From Scleroderma bovista (taxonomy: Eukaryota; Basidiomycota; Agaricomycetes; Boletales; Sclerodermataceae), in the NCBI GenBank assembly GCA_037178675.1, contig JAYMGJ010000638.1:1-18457 (forward strand): a stretch of 18,457 nt of DNA, read 5' to 3'. Below the pieces are notes generated by a model. The model ran no database searches, was not told the DNA's origin, and saw only the letters and a program-made list of their open reading frames with translations. The position numbers and the translations under genes are program-made. How positions within the stretch are numbered: the first letter of the stretch is position 1; every line of letters begins with the position of its first letter. Shown here piece by piece: positions 7,848-17,300 of this stretch.

Positions 7848-8328
7848 ATGATTTTTTATTCGTCAGCTCCTCAGACCCCTAGTATGTTGCCCAGCGGGCT
7901 CAAAGTTGAACGGTCAATGTTGACGAAATGTTTGGTCACCCAATGTGAGTAGCAGCTACTTATCGTATGAGGTAATAGCTTGATGGGTCATAGGCGCAAG
8001 TGCAGAGCAACGTGAAACCCATCAAAAACGCCGATGTCTGGAGATCGAACCAGATTATCAGGCCAACAGCAATGCATTGAAGGAGTCTACAGCATTTGAC
8101 CAATTTGAAATATTGACTACCCTCATTTGGGAGCTGCAAGAGATGAAGTGGCAGCTAGGACAAATAATGACGGATATCGCAGTCAAACGGGGACTGGCTG
8201 GCATTGGTAGCACCTCTCAGGCCCCATGTCGGATATGTCGTGGACAGGCAAATGGTCAGCATGTGGAAGACGATGAATTTGACAGGAGATCAATCTTCAG
8301 CGATGAGGAATCTCAATGCCCTTTGTAG
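7848..8328 (+). CDS. small two-exon hypothetical protein
   Basis: Exon 1 runs to 7944 and exon 2 is 7994-8328. The 49-nt intron begins GTGAGT and ends CATAG, and the split codon (T|GC, Cys) joins the frames exactly. In-frame ATGs lie at 7848 (143 residues) and 7884 (131 residues). The frame is still open upstream of 7848, so an earlier exon is possible. The protein is mostly polar and probably helical: a basic QRETHQKRRC segment, an aromatic/Leu helix around ILTTLIWELQEMKWQLGQ, a CRICRG pair of cysteines, and an acidic end with EDDEFDRRSIFSDEES. I do not recognise it. It faces the repeat cluster at 7109-7550, which may contain its promoter. Confidence 0.45.
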
Positions 8329-8461
8329 TACTGACCTCCCAATTAACCTACGGTGATCAGTACAGATTAACTCTCATCCTTACTACAAGAGCACTGCTAT
8401 ATGGCCTATGTGTGAATATACTAGGATGGCTTTCTAGCAATAATAGATTGAACACAGCTAT

Positions 8462-8471
8462 TATATAAAAG
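8462..8471 (+). promoter_or_regulatory. TATA box upstream of the 8559 gene
   Basis: TATATAAAAG lies about 88-97 bases before the ATG at 8559, a strong core-promoter match at a typical distance. A second TATATAAA-like word follows near 8479. Confidence 0.5.
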
Positions 8472-8558
8472 GGCCTGTATATAAATGAGAAGGTAATATC
8501 CCATGTATTCTTGCTTTTGCCCATCTACAAATCGCAGCGATACCTTAGTTCTTTGTTC

Positions 8559-9539
8559 ATGATCCGCACCGCAGAATCAGACTGTGTTTCCTGTCTTACT
8601 GAGTCTCCTGGAATCAGAAGTCTCCCTTCTTCTCCTGAATCCCTAAACATCAAGATGGCGCTCTCTGATTTCGTGTCTCTTGACCCACCAACTGCCAAGG
8701 GTCTCGTTTCCCGACCTCCATCCCCTTTGTCAACTTCGTCCACCTCGTCCTCCTCACCCTCGCCCTTGCCCTTGCCCTTGCCCTTGCCATCGTCCTTACC
8801 GCCGCCTTCACCTGATTCCTTGGCTGACAAGCCATTTGAGAAAGTCCATGCCCCGAATGTTGGGATGGATAAGGTATTTACCCGTCCTCTTCGTTTGTTT
8901 GTGATTGTTTACACATCAGATGTAGACTACAGACTCAACAGAGTCTGAGTTTCGCCATGCTGATGAGCAGGCTCGACTTTGGTCTTCTGCATTGAAGGCA
9001 AAGAAGGCTGCCTTGGAGAACTTGTTGAATGTTCAGAGGGCGCTCGAGGAGGTTGAGGTGTCCATTGCGAAACATTTCCCCACGGAGACCGTTGAAGGTG
9101 CTCATGCACGCTGTAGAGACTGTCCTGTCTCTAGGTGTGTAGAGTTACTGATAGTAGTACTGACACTGGACTCTCTTACCTTAGCTTATGTAGGCTTGTA
9201 TTAGCTTACTAAGAAATCTCCCTCTTTCCTGTGTATATGTTTGAGCTCAGTCCTGGAGTGACTGAACACCTCTACTCTCCCTATTCCATCTAGTCTCCCC
9301 AGTCCTTGGGAGCCTTGCCAGACCTCCAGAAGCTCCTGGGTCGAATGCACCTCATCTGAGGGAGCAGCCACCCAAACACTTTGTTGTCTTTTCAACGCTT
9401 TTTGTCTCCATTAAATCCTGCTGAACCAGAAGCCCTTTATCTTCTGACAGTAGGACGGGTTGTCATTAGCCCTCTATCCTCTCGCATTCGATTTACTGAG
9501 GAGCTTTGCTTATTCCCTCCCATTGGCAGCAAAGGATAA
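8559..9539 (+). CDS. two-exon Pro/Ser-rich protein with helical tail, split by a solo LTR
   Basis: The ATG at 8559 opens a 105-codon exon (8559-8873) with a Ser/Pro-rich middle that includes a CCCTTG-type repeat encoding SPLPLPLPLP. Intron 8874-8925 (52 nt) is GTATTT...TGTAG in phase 0. Exon 2 (8926-9111) encodes a Lys/Glu/Ala/Leu-rich, probably coiled-coil segment (WSSALKAKKAALENLLNVQ...LEEVEVSIAKHF). A 283-bp LTR at 9112-9394 then interrupts codons GCA CGC. Skipping the LTR and one ACGC copy, the frame runs on from 9399 to TAA at 9537-9539, for 213 residues in all. As it stands, the frame reads 30 codons into the LTR and stops at 9202-9204, giving 197 residues with a Cys-containing foreign tail (CRDCPVSRCVELL). 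No family was recognised, and the function is unknown. Confidence 0.6.
9108..9111. repeat. target-site duplication ACGC (left copy)
   Basis: ACGC directly precedes the solo LTR and recurs at 9395-9398 directly after it. Confidence 0.75.
9112..9394 (+). mobile_element. solo LTR of the same family (283 bp)
   Basis: This is the reverse complement of the LTRs at 3339-3621 and 4393-4675, with the same length and the same TGTAGAGAC...GTCTTTTCA ends. By eye it has about ten differences, clustered around 9280-9310. A 4-bp ACGC duplication flanks it and no internal region is present, so it is a solo LTR left by recombination between two LTRs. It has the same orientation as the gene it interrupts. Its variants (AAGGCTCCC, TAGATGGAATAGG in the reverse complement) are shared with the copy at 15608-15864, which defines a second subtype. 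Confidence 0.92.
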
Positions 9540-9770
9540 ACTTTTTCTGCTTTATACTCGCATGGGGGATTCATAGCAATGTGCTGAAGAAATGCTTGTT
9601 TGTTGTGCACCATGATCGTCTTTAGTTAGTGTCTTATACGAACCTGTGTAGCGAACAATTCGTGCAATGCCTGTAGTAGAAGTTTTCACTGTTCTGTGTA
9701 TCGCCTGCTGCATCTGCATTGAGAGGTAAAGAAAAATGCATAAATTCCACCTTTGAAATTAGATTTGTGT
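9540..9770. other. non-coding sequence downstream of the 8559 gene
   Basis: No gene-like open frame and no clear repeat was found here. It is likely the 3' flank of the interrupted gene. Confidence 0.35.
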
Positions 9771-10150
9771 GGGAGTGTCGGGAATTCTTACACTCCCATT
9801 CGATGTTAGTCTCTAACCCGACTCTGTGACAGCCATCCAAAAAAGTGGTTGCTGTCAGCTTCGATGTGTGTAGGGCTTACTAGCCCCTCAGGGACCTGCG
9901 GGGCAGGTAACCGTTTCTATCTCCGCCGGGCAGAGATAACTTGGAAATACCGAAAAATAGGTTATATAGCGACTGGACTCGCATGTATCCTCAGTCTAGC
10001 TTCCCTTTGAAAATCTACCTTGTACTATCTGGTGATTTCGAATCACCGCATAGTACCCATCCCTTCTCTTGTACCGTGATCTCCAGTCTAGGTAACTGCC
10101 ACTGCAACTATGAGGAGTATCAAACCAAATTATCAAAACAAAGTACGTAT
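9766..10150 (+). repeat. possible degenerate LTR or retroelement leader
   Basis: The stretch holds two hairpins: GGGAGTGT...ACACTCCC (9771-9797, perfect 8-bp arms) and TGACAGCC...GGTTGCTGTCA (about 9827-9858). A GC-rich segment and a TATA-like TTATATAG (9963-9970) follow. Organisation of hairpin, GC-rich leader and TATA resembles a fungal LTR. I found no second copy in the window, no target duplication and no definite end, so this is a weak call. Confidence 0.3.
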
Positions 10151-10200
10151 CCCCTAAAAAATAAAATGGCTATCACCTGTGTAGTACCACCTGAGGAGTC

Positions 10201-10657
10201 ATGCGGGCCGCATCCCTCCCCGAAAACATCCCCATCCGAGCTCTGCCTAACGAGCGTACACTCCCAGGAGGCTCCCCACTCTCCCCACTCGAGACGGTTA
10301 GCCCAACCAGGCACCGTCAGGAGGAAGAGACGACTGCCACAACTCCCCCTCGTCTGTACAGCGAGGTGGCAAGAGCGGAACACGCCGACGCACCTGCCAT
10401 GATCTCCGACAGGATTTGATCCTGGTCGGTTTCGATATCTCAAGTACTACCTGTAAGCACGCGTGCGTTAATTTGCACACGAACTTTCTTGCGTTCAGGT
10501 TGTGGTTACGAGTGAATCCGAGAAGGATGAGATTTTGAATGAGCGGATAGCTGATGAGGATGATCGTCAGTGGACTGACCAACACAAAAGAAGAACAGGA
10601 AACGCACCAGGAGTTCCAAGACTCTCAGACTCTGAGCCTGATCACCTGTTGCGACTG
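10201..10657 (+). pseudogene. retroelement-like coding remnant
   Basis: One frame from ATG 10201 to TGA 10417-10419 encodes a Pro/Thr/Ser/Arg-rich segment with ATTPPRLYSEVARAEHA. A GTAAGC...TTCAG intron-like interval (about 10453-10498) is followed by an acidic then basic frame with DEDDRQWTDQHKRRTG that ends near 10659. The order of low-complexity P/S/T region, YSEV-like word and acidic W(T) segment followed by R/K resembles N-terminal regions of proteins from basidiomycete retroelements, as far as I can judge from memory. The two frames do not join cleanly because a TGA intervenes, so it is decayed or mis-modelled. Confidence 0.25.
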
Positions 10658-10659
10658 TA

Positions 10660-11283
10660 ACAAACGTACCACTTGGAGCCCTGGACGTTGAACAGGCACA
10701 GGTTCGACGCTCTTAGTAACCGATCGCACCCCAGCGCGAGGTGATCGAGTATCATCAGCACGGGTCTCTTGTCCTTCTTCCTTCTTCCTTCTGACTGATT
10801 TTCTCTTTCTCTCCCACTCCGATCAAGTTCGCGTCAAATACCTGAAGATGCTCGGACCGTGGCAGGCCCCGCCAATAAAGTCTGTCTCGACTTCACATCG
10901 GCCATATACGCATCAGTGATGACGAATCGGAAGAAGACGTTCTCACCACCCTTGTCGAGAGACTCAGGAGCACAATGCGCATTTAAAAAGGTGGGTCATC
11001 CAACATGCTGAGGATGATCGCACAGCCAGGGAGAAGAGAGATCAGCGGCAGGAACGTGAAGAAGGAAACTGCCAACCCGTGGGACAACTGGAGCAACCAG
11101 AGGGGGCAAGACAATGCCGAGGCTTGACGACTTCGACGAAGACAAGCAAACACCAGGCACCTCGCTTCCCTGTCCTTCCAAGCACAGAATCTTGCTGGGA
11201 CGAGGCGATTGGCTGACGAGGATGCAGCATGCCCCCTCCTGCAGCTCTTCGTGCTCATCAACATCACCAGAAGTCATATAAGG
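10660..11283 (+). pseudogene. decayed charged coding sequence
   Basis: A first open stretch encodes SDDESEEDVLTTLVERL (about 10914-10987) and stops. A second, in another frame (about 10992-11219), encodes an E/R/Q-rich segment with HAEDDRTAREKRDQRQ. No introns explain the switch well. Upstream, 10770-10815 is a pyrimidine-rich TTCC/TCTT tract. It may belong with the remnant at 10201-10657 as one ruined retroelement ORF. No catalytic motif is visible. Confidence 0.25.
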
Positions 11284-12120
11284 TGTGCTAGCCATATTTT
11301 CATGATATGAAAGCCTTACTCAGTTCTTTTTATGGCTTAGAAACCAATCGTCATAGCGCATGGTGCACAACGGGAATGACAGCAACCTACCAACTCATTG
11401 ACATGCGTGAGGTGATCCCGTGCAATATTCCACACATATTTAACACCTTTACTTGCTTTTAGCGAGCCACTCGTGATCATGAAGTGTAGTACGACCAGAG
11501 AACCAAAAGGGCAGGATGGTGACCGGGAACTGCTGGTACTCTCAGCGGTACGTATGTACTTCGCATTTTATACTGTCTGGCTCTGATATCTAGTATGCGA
11601 CCTTACTGCTGAAGACTAAGACCATATGATGCATAGGAGCACCAACTTAGGCTTAAAAGCCGTCTGGCTTTGGGAGAGGTGAGCCTGTGCTCTTCATAAC
11701 ATCGAATTTAGCTGTCTCACACTCCTTCTGTGGCTGCTACTAGTCAAACTTCCAGCTCAATATTCGAGCGATTGACATGGATTCCACATCCTGATTTCAC
11801 CAAGGTATGTTCGTTATTGAATTTGGTGTGATCGTGTAGTCACTTTTGATCACAGCATCCCGTTCATCGTGCACTCCAACCAGATCGGATCAGACGTCGA
11901 GGGATGAGCTTTGATAGTCAGATTATTCTATTCTTTTAGCCCGCGGTTTAGTATTCGTCTGGATAAACACCTTGATTACATTAGAGTTCTGTCTAGTTTG
12001 TATTAACTCCGAGATATTATATTCACGAATTTTTCAGCCTACGGAAAGTCATCCACTTTTGTACTTACAACTCATTCTTTTCATTCTTTATTTCATGCGC
12101 ACTCTGGAGCCACAATATTT
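11284..12120 (+). other. exon-like fragments with splice-type signals, no gene model
   Basis: Several splice-like signals occur in order: GTACGT (11548), GCATAG (11631-11636), GTGAGC (11679), CTACTAG (11737-11743), GTATGT (11805) and ATCACAG (about 11850-11856). Short open pieces lie between them, such as SIFERLTWIPHPDFTK (11758-11804), and a following piece opens with HPVHRALQPDRIRRRG. Joining all pieces in one frame fails at the first exon, so I leave it unmodelled. It could be the debris of a spliced gene. Confidence 0.25.
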
Positions 12121-12379
12121 TTGTATTACGCTCCGCTGACACGGCCTTTGAAATTTGCGCTGTACAGTTATTACATAAACACGCATACACACTGCTTCCT
12201 CTTATCATTCTCCACTCTGTCTGCCGTGCCCGTGTCAAATACTTTCACTCCCGCTCACGCCTGTACAATGATAACGATCAAGCGCAATACTTGCACTCGC
12301 ACCTGCGCTGGCACGATGATGGCATGCCAACGGCGAAATGTATGGTCAGCCAGTGATTGAGACAGTGATCGCGATAGCG
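12121..12379. other. intergenic, nothing recognised
   Basis: Only short chance frames are present. No repeat or RNA gene was seen. Confidence 0.3.
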
Positions 12380-13545
12380 GTGATACTAATCAGGCGAGAC
12401 TATCTACTATGTTTACGCTGCACACAGTGCATGTGCCAGATACGTCAGCTGACTGCTCGCTTCGTTATCAGCCTGGTTCACGACGTCCTTCTACCGCCTC
12501 GGTCGTACATTTTCACAGCCAGCATCGACAAATAGCGGATGCACTGTGGGGTATGCATTTTTTTTGCAGACATATGCGGATGTGTACTAATTTGCAAGTC
12601 GGAGAGAAACGCTTGTCTTCATCGAATCTTTGGTCTGCCTTGGGGAGACTACAAATTTATTGGCAGGTCGAGTCATCGACATACTATCTTCACCTGCAGG
12701 GATTAACAGCCTCGATCAGCTCTCGGAAATGCTTGATGTGGGATCGTCTCCTGTCGTTGATCTTACACTGCCAAGAAAGCTGTGCCCGCATGGCATGGAG
12801 GAGCTCAGTGCAGCGTGGCGTGTGTGCTGAAACACTGTCCAGGTGTCCTTGGCGATCCCGACGGGCTCATAGTACGACCAGGTTACCTGTTGGCATACTG
12901 CCCATGCTCAAACGACGTGAGAGAAAGCGAGTCGGAAACAGAGGCAGACATACTATGTAAGCCGCATCATGGTCGTATACATTTGCTTTGAACAGCGAGT
13001 ATCAAGGATCTCATCCGACGATTACATACTCCCGCCTTTCGCGAGCCTTCCCGCTCCCGCCGACGCAGCCATCCTCAATGTATCCGAATGGCTTTTTCGC
13101 CTTCCTTTCGAACTTTTCTCGTTGCTGGAAGGCAAGCCGGAGACTTGCATATCGTGTCGCCTTGACGAGGACACCTCTGACGACATTAAACTCTACTACG
13201 CACGGAATATCGACGTAGGACTGTGGCAGCACATTCACAAGCATAATACTGAGCCAGGGGCACTGGTTATCCCTAAAATTTGGGAACCGCAAACGCAACA
13301 TACACCATCGGGCTTATCTTCAGAGGAAAAAGACGCGCATACGCCAACGACCCTCATACAGGCCAAGCCACTTAATTCGCCGCCTATTCATCGCATATAC
13401 CCGGCTGTTCGAAGTGCTCACTGAGGAGCTGGTGGAGTTGGAAGAGGACGAGGGCAGCGAAGTGAGGATGCAGCCGTTTAGCGAGCGACCGCGTGCAGCG
13501 GACGGAGCCCACGGAGAACTTGGTAATCGCTCCTCTTGCTAGCTT
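12380..13545 (+). pseudogene. unidentified coding sequence in shifting frames
   Basis: Protein-like composition jumps between frames. Frame 2 near 12610-12670 encodes CLHRIFGLPWGDYKFIGR. Frame 0 at about 12670-12825 encodes DILSSPAGINSLDQLSEM and VVDLTLPRKLCPHGMEEL. Frame 2 at about 12828-12955 encodes GDPDGLIVRPGYLLAYCPC. An intron-like GTAAGC...AACAG (12957-12995) follows, then frame 0 with SEWLFRLPFELFSLLEGKP and later another frame with LIRRLFIAYTRLFEVLTEE and an acidic LVELEEDEG. A fully open but Arg/Ser/Trp-rich frame 1 (12409-12960) looks like a shadow. The best reading is a gene with at least two compensating indels. No family was recognised. Confidence 0.3.
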
Positions 13546-14041
13546 CAAGCTTGCGGGGGCTGATACATTGACATAGCAAAGAGTTTCGATTCCCGTGTTA
13601 TTCATGGTACGTCGTGCCAGTCTAAGTGTGAACCTGGGTTCTAATTGGCGTGTAGTCGTCAGTTGGCGGGCCTTTTAACACAAACGCTTCCCTTTAATGC
13701 GGTGTTTCCAGGTTGAGAAATTACTTTCGCATGTCCTACCTCGGAAGACACGCGATTCCAGTCTATAACTTGTTTGGCGGATAGTATGTGCATCGCAGAC
13801 AGCTTGGCTAGCACCTGGATTTGCAGGTAGGGGTATGCATCTCGCTCCGCCTGACACACATCATTTACGCACTCATTCAGGCTGTAAGGCTTATTCTGCT
13901 GGTGTTATGGCCGCCTTCTCGATTCACTTATCAAGATTGCGATAGCCTGTTCCTGTACAGGGAGTCTTAAGTAGCGCCGAGTTGCAAAATTTTCGAGGTG
14001 TGTGCATCATCATTCGCATTGTGTCTTTGAACGTTGATCAT
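13546..14041. other. flank between the decayed gene and the Plavaka element
   Basis: No gene-like frame of useful length is seen on the plus strand, and the minus-strand frames are short. A GTACGT...TGTAG intron-like interval lies at about 13607-13654. Confidence 0.3.
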
Positions 14042-14061
14042 CACTATACAAAAGCGGTCCG
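14042..14061 (+). repeat. candidate left terminal sequence of the Plavaka element
   Basis: CACTATACAAAAGCGGTCCG begins with the CACTA-type signature and is followed by CCGC. It sits at a plausible distance before the transposase start. Its inverted partner would be beyond the right edge, so it is unproven. Confidence 0.45.
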
Positions 14062-14335
14062 CCGCAGAGTTTTCACATCTATGCAGGGTACATAGGACAC
14101 AAAATGTATGGTAAAAGAATGAAAAAGGTACATGGGGAGTTCGTGTCTGGCGTGGCGTGATCACGATAAACAAGGTGCTGGCCCGTTGTGGCGCTGTTTT
14201 CTAGTTTGACTGTTTGTGGCTGTATCCCCCAATACTTAGGTAAGTCAGTGGTGGGACTCGAGCGAGTACTACTACTTACCAACTTGTTGTACTCTAATAT
14301 CGAAAGTACATTCGCGGTGTATATCAGGCACAGAG

Positions 14336-17300
14336 ATGCTTTCAACAAGCTTCTGTCAAGTATGTCTCTGCGGTCGGTCGTTCGACAATGCTGGAGCTTT
14401 TACGAGACACAGGAAAACGTGTTCAAAGGGCATGAAACGTCTGGCTCATGTACTCGGTCATGCGAAGGAGTCGTATCACAGCAAGAGGCGTCGCGTTCAA
14501 AGTGGAAGTTCGTCCTTGCACACCGTCGGTTCACAAGCTGGCTCCCATGCTGTTGGTGAAGCCCCGGATGATACTGCGTTGCACTCTTCCAGCCTAATAG
14601 ATACAATACAACCCACCCAGACCACAAGTTCGGACGATGCTCACATGTCAGGGCCCGACAAGGTGTGCATACCTTTTGTTTTGTACTTTCTCAGACCTGA
14701 CACCATTGGAGCTGTGTGACACGGTGCAGGTTGAGGATGACACATTGCCGCTATCTATCCGCAGGGCTCGGCGAACCAACCGTCGACTTCCGAAGCGCTT
14801 TCGGGATATGCTCCCAGAGCCCCTCTTGCCATTGTATCCCCAAGATGTAGAGGCTCCACTTGAAGTGAATGCGCTAGGGGCGAACTCAGGCTCTTTCCCT
14901 TCCACTACTACGGCATCCACGACTCCAAGCAGCCCGAATCCATCATTCCCCCAGGCCGATCCGAGTGCTCAGCCAGCACAACTTCCTCCAAAGAAATGTG
15001 CTGTATCAATTTCTCAAAAGAATTCCTTTGGCCTATTTTGTTTGTATGATGAGGGCTCAGTTCCTACCTCCGGTGATCCCGAAGATCAAAGCGAGGCCGA
15101 CCCCCTTCCAACCCACAGACAAGAATCGGTGTCAAATATTTTCTATCCTTATCCGAATGAGAGTTCTTGGCGCATCGGCGATTGGTATTGGAACCATGGT
15201 GCGCAGAAGTCCAAACAAAGCTTTAAGAACCTTGTAGACATTATCACAAGTGCGAACTTTCGATCTGAAGACCTGTATCGCACCAGCTGGACTGCGATTG
15301 ATCGTCAATTGGGCAGCCTAGGAACGGTCCACGATCATTCTCAGGCAACACCTGCAGCAACTGACCCAGAAGAGTGGCAAGCCGAAGATGATGGCTGGAT
15401 GCAGAGAGACATTACTATATCTGTCCCTTTTCCTCGCCGCGTCTTACATCCCGGTCCAAGAACCTATACTGTCTCTCACTTTTATCGTCGGTCTCTTGTT
15501 TCCATAATCCGTGAGGCGCTTTCGGATCCTATATGCTGTAGATCGTTTCGCTTCGAACCTTACTCGCTTGGAAACGCTCTTGTACGGTTGATGATATTGG
15601 TGTATACGACAACAAAGTGTTTGGGTGGCTGCTCCCTCAGATGAGGTGCATTAGCTTCGTCTGGCAAGGCTCCCAAGGAAGACTAGATGGAATAGGGAGA
15701 GTAGAGGTGTTCAGTCACTCCAGGACTGAGATCAAACATATACAGAGGAAAGAGGGAAATTGCTTAGTAAGCTAATACAAGCCTACATAAGCTAAGGTAA
15801 GAGAGTCCAGTGTCAGTACTACTATCAGTAACTCTACACACCTAGAGACAGGACAGTCTCTACAACGGTGAACTCTTCTCGTCCCAAGCTTTCATCACCG
15901 CACATCGGGACTTGCAGGACGCGCGTTTAGATTCTACCAGTTGCACATTGCCACGACGCATTGTTGCACTCATGTTTTGGTCCGACGCAACTCAGCTAAC
16001 TGCTTTCGGGGACGCAAAGCTTTGGCCCCTCTATGTCTATTTTGGAAATGAATCGAAGTATCGCCGTTGCACGCCGACCGCTAATCTTTGTTCACATGCA
16101 GCATATTTTCAGACTGTATGTACTTTGTATGTTTGACAATTCGGAACTAATCCTTTGCAAATCTAGCTACCGGATAATTTCAAGGACTTCGTCATGGAAC
16201 ATGCTGGTGATAAACTACCTGGTGACTCATTATTTACTCATTGTCACAGAGAATTATTTCATGCACAATGGAAGGATCTTCTAGATGAAGAATTTCTTCG
16301 AGCGTATGAACATGGAATGGTGTTCGTATGCGGAGACAATGTCAAGAGGCGTCTTTTCCCTCGAATATTCACTTATTCGGCTGACTACCCAGAAAAGTAT
16401 GTTCGTTTCATACTTTCAAACTTACTGACTGAGGAAGATGTCACTGTAGGGTTCTCATATCCAACATTCGCAACCTCGGTCAATGCCCATGTCCAAGATG
16501 CCTTATTCCCAAGATAAAGGTGCAGGATGTTGCAACGGATAATGACATATTACAGCGCAGTATTCTAGCTCGATGTGATACAGCGGAGAGGCGCGAGAAG
16601 ATATCTGCCGCTCGTCGGCTGATATATGAAGCTCAATATGTTGTCGATACCCCTCAAGTGGAAGCACTTCTTAAGCCAGAATCACTGGTTCCAACAGTAG
16701 TATGTGTCCAATGGGATTGAGAACTGCAATGGAAGTGTCTTACTACAGCAATCCAGAATGCATTTTCAGAAAGGCTCGGTCCAACAGGTTTTGACTTTTT
16801 CGTTATGCTAGTTGACTTACTGCACGAGTTTGAACTGGGCGTGTGGAAATCAGTCTTGGTCCACTTACTCCGCATAGTGGACAGTCTCAAGGGAGCAGCG
16901 TTGGCTGAGCTTGATCGTCGGTGAGAGAGCTCATTCTATATTGCAGATTCATCAATGAAACTGATTGTGGTGGAAGTTTCCGTCAGGTGCCTATGTTCGG
17001 ACAGGATACCATTCGGCGTTTCCATAAGAACGTTTCAGAGTTGAAGAGATTGGCGGCTCGGGATTTTGAGGATATACTACAAGTTGGTGTCATTTTTCTA
17101 TATTCCTGCTGTCTGCTTTGCTTAATGTGACTGGTGCATAGTGTTCCATCCCCGTTTTTGCAACCCTGCTGCCAGATCCTCACAATGTACAGGTGTTACA
17201 CCTACTGTTTGTACTCTGCCATTGGCATGGGCTCACAAAGTTACGTCTACACACGGATGAAACCCTCGATACTTTTGAGCAGGTGACAAAGGACCTTTGC

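Noticed and set aside
8525..8830. Minus-strand GKGKGKG-rich frame
   Set aside because: It is the antisense of the CCCTTG codon repeat in the 8559 gene.
12409..12960. 183-codon plus-strand open frame
   Set aside because: Its composition (Arg, Ser, Trp, Cys rich) is shadow-like, and more protein-like stretches occur in the other two frames.
15584..15869. ACGGT as a 5-bp target duplication with the element starting TGATGATATT at 15589
   Set aside because: Bases 15589-15607 encode conserved transposase sequence leading into VYGEL, and the other copies show 4-bp duplications, so the ACGGT match is coincidental.
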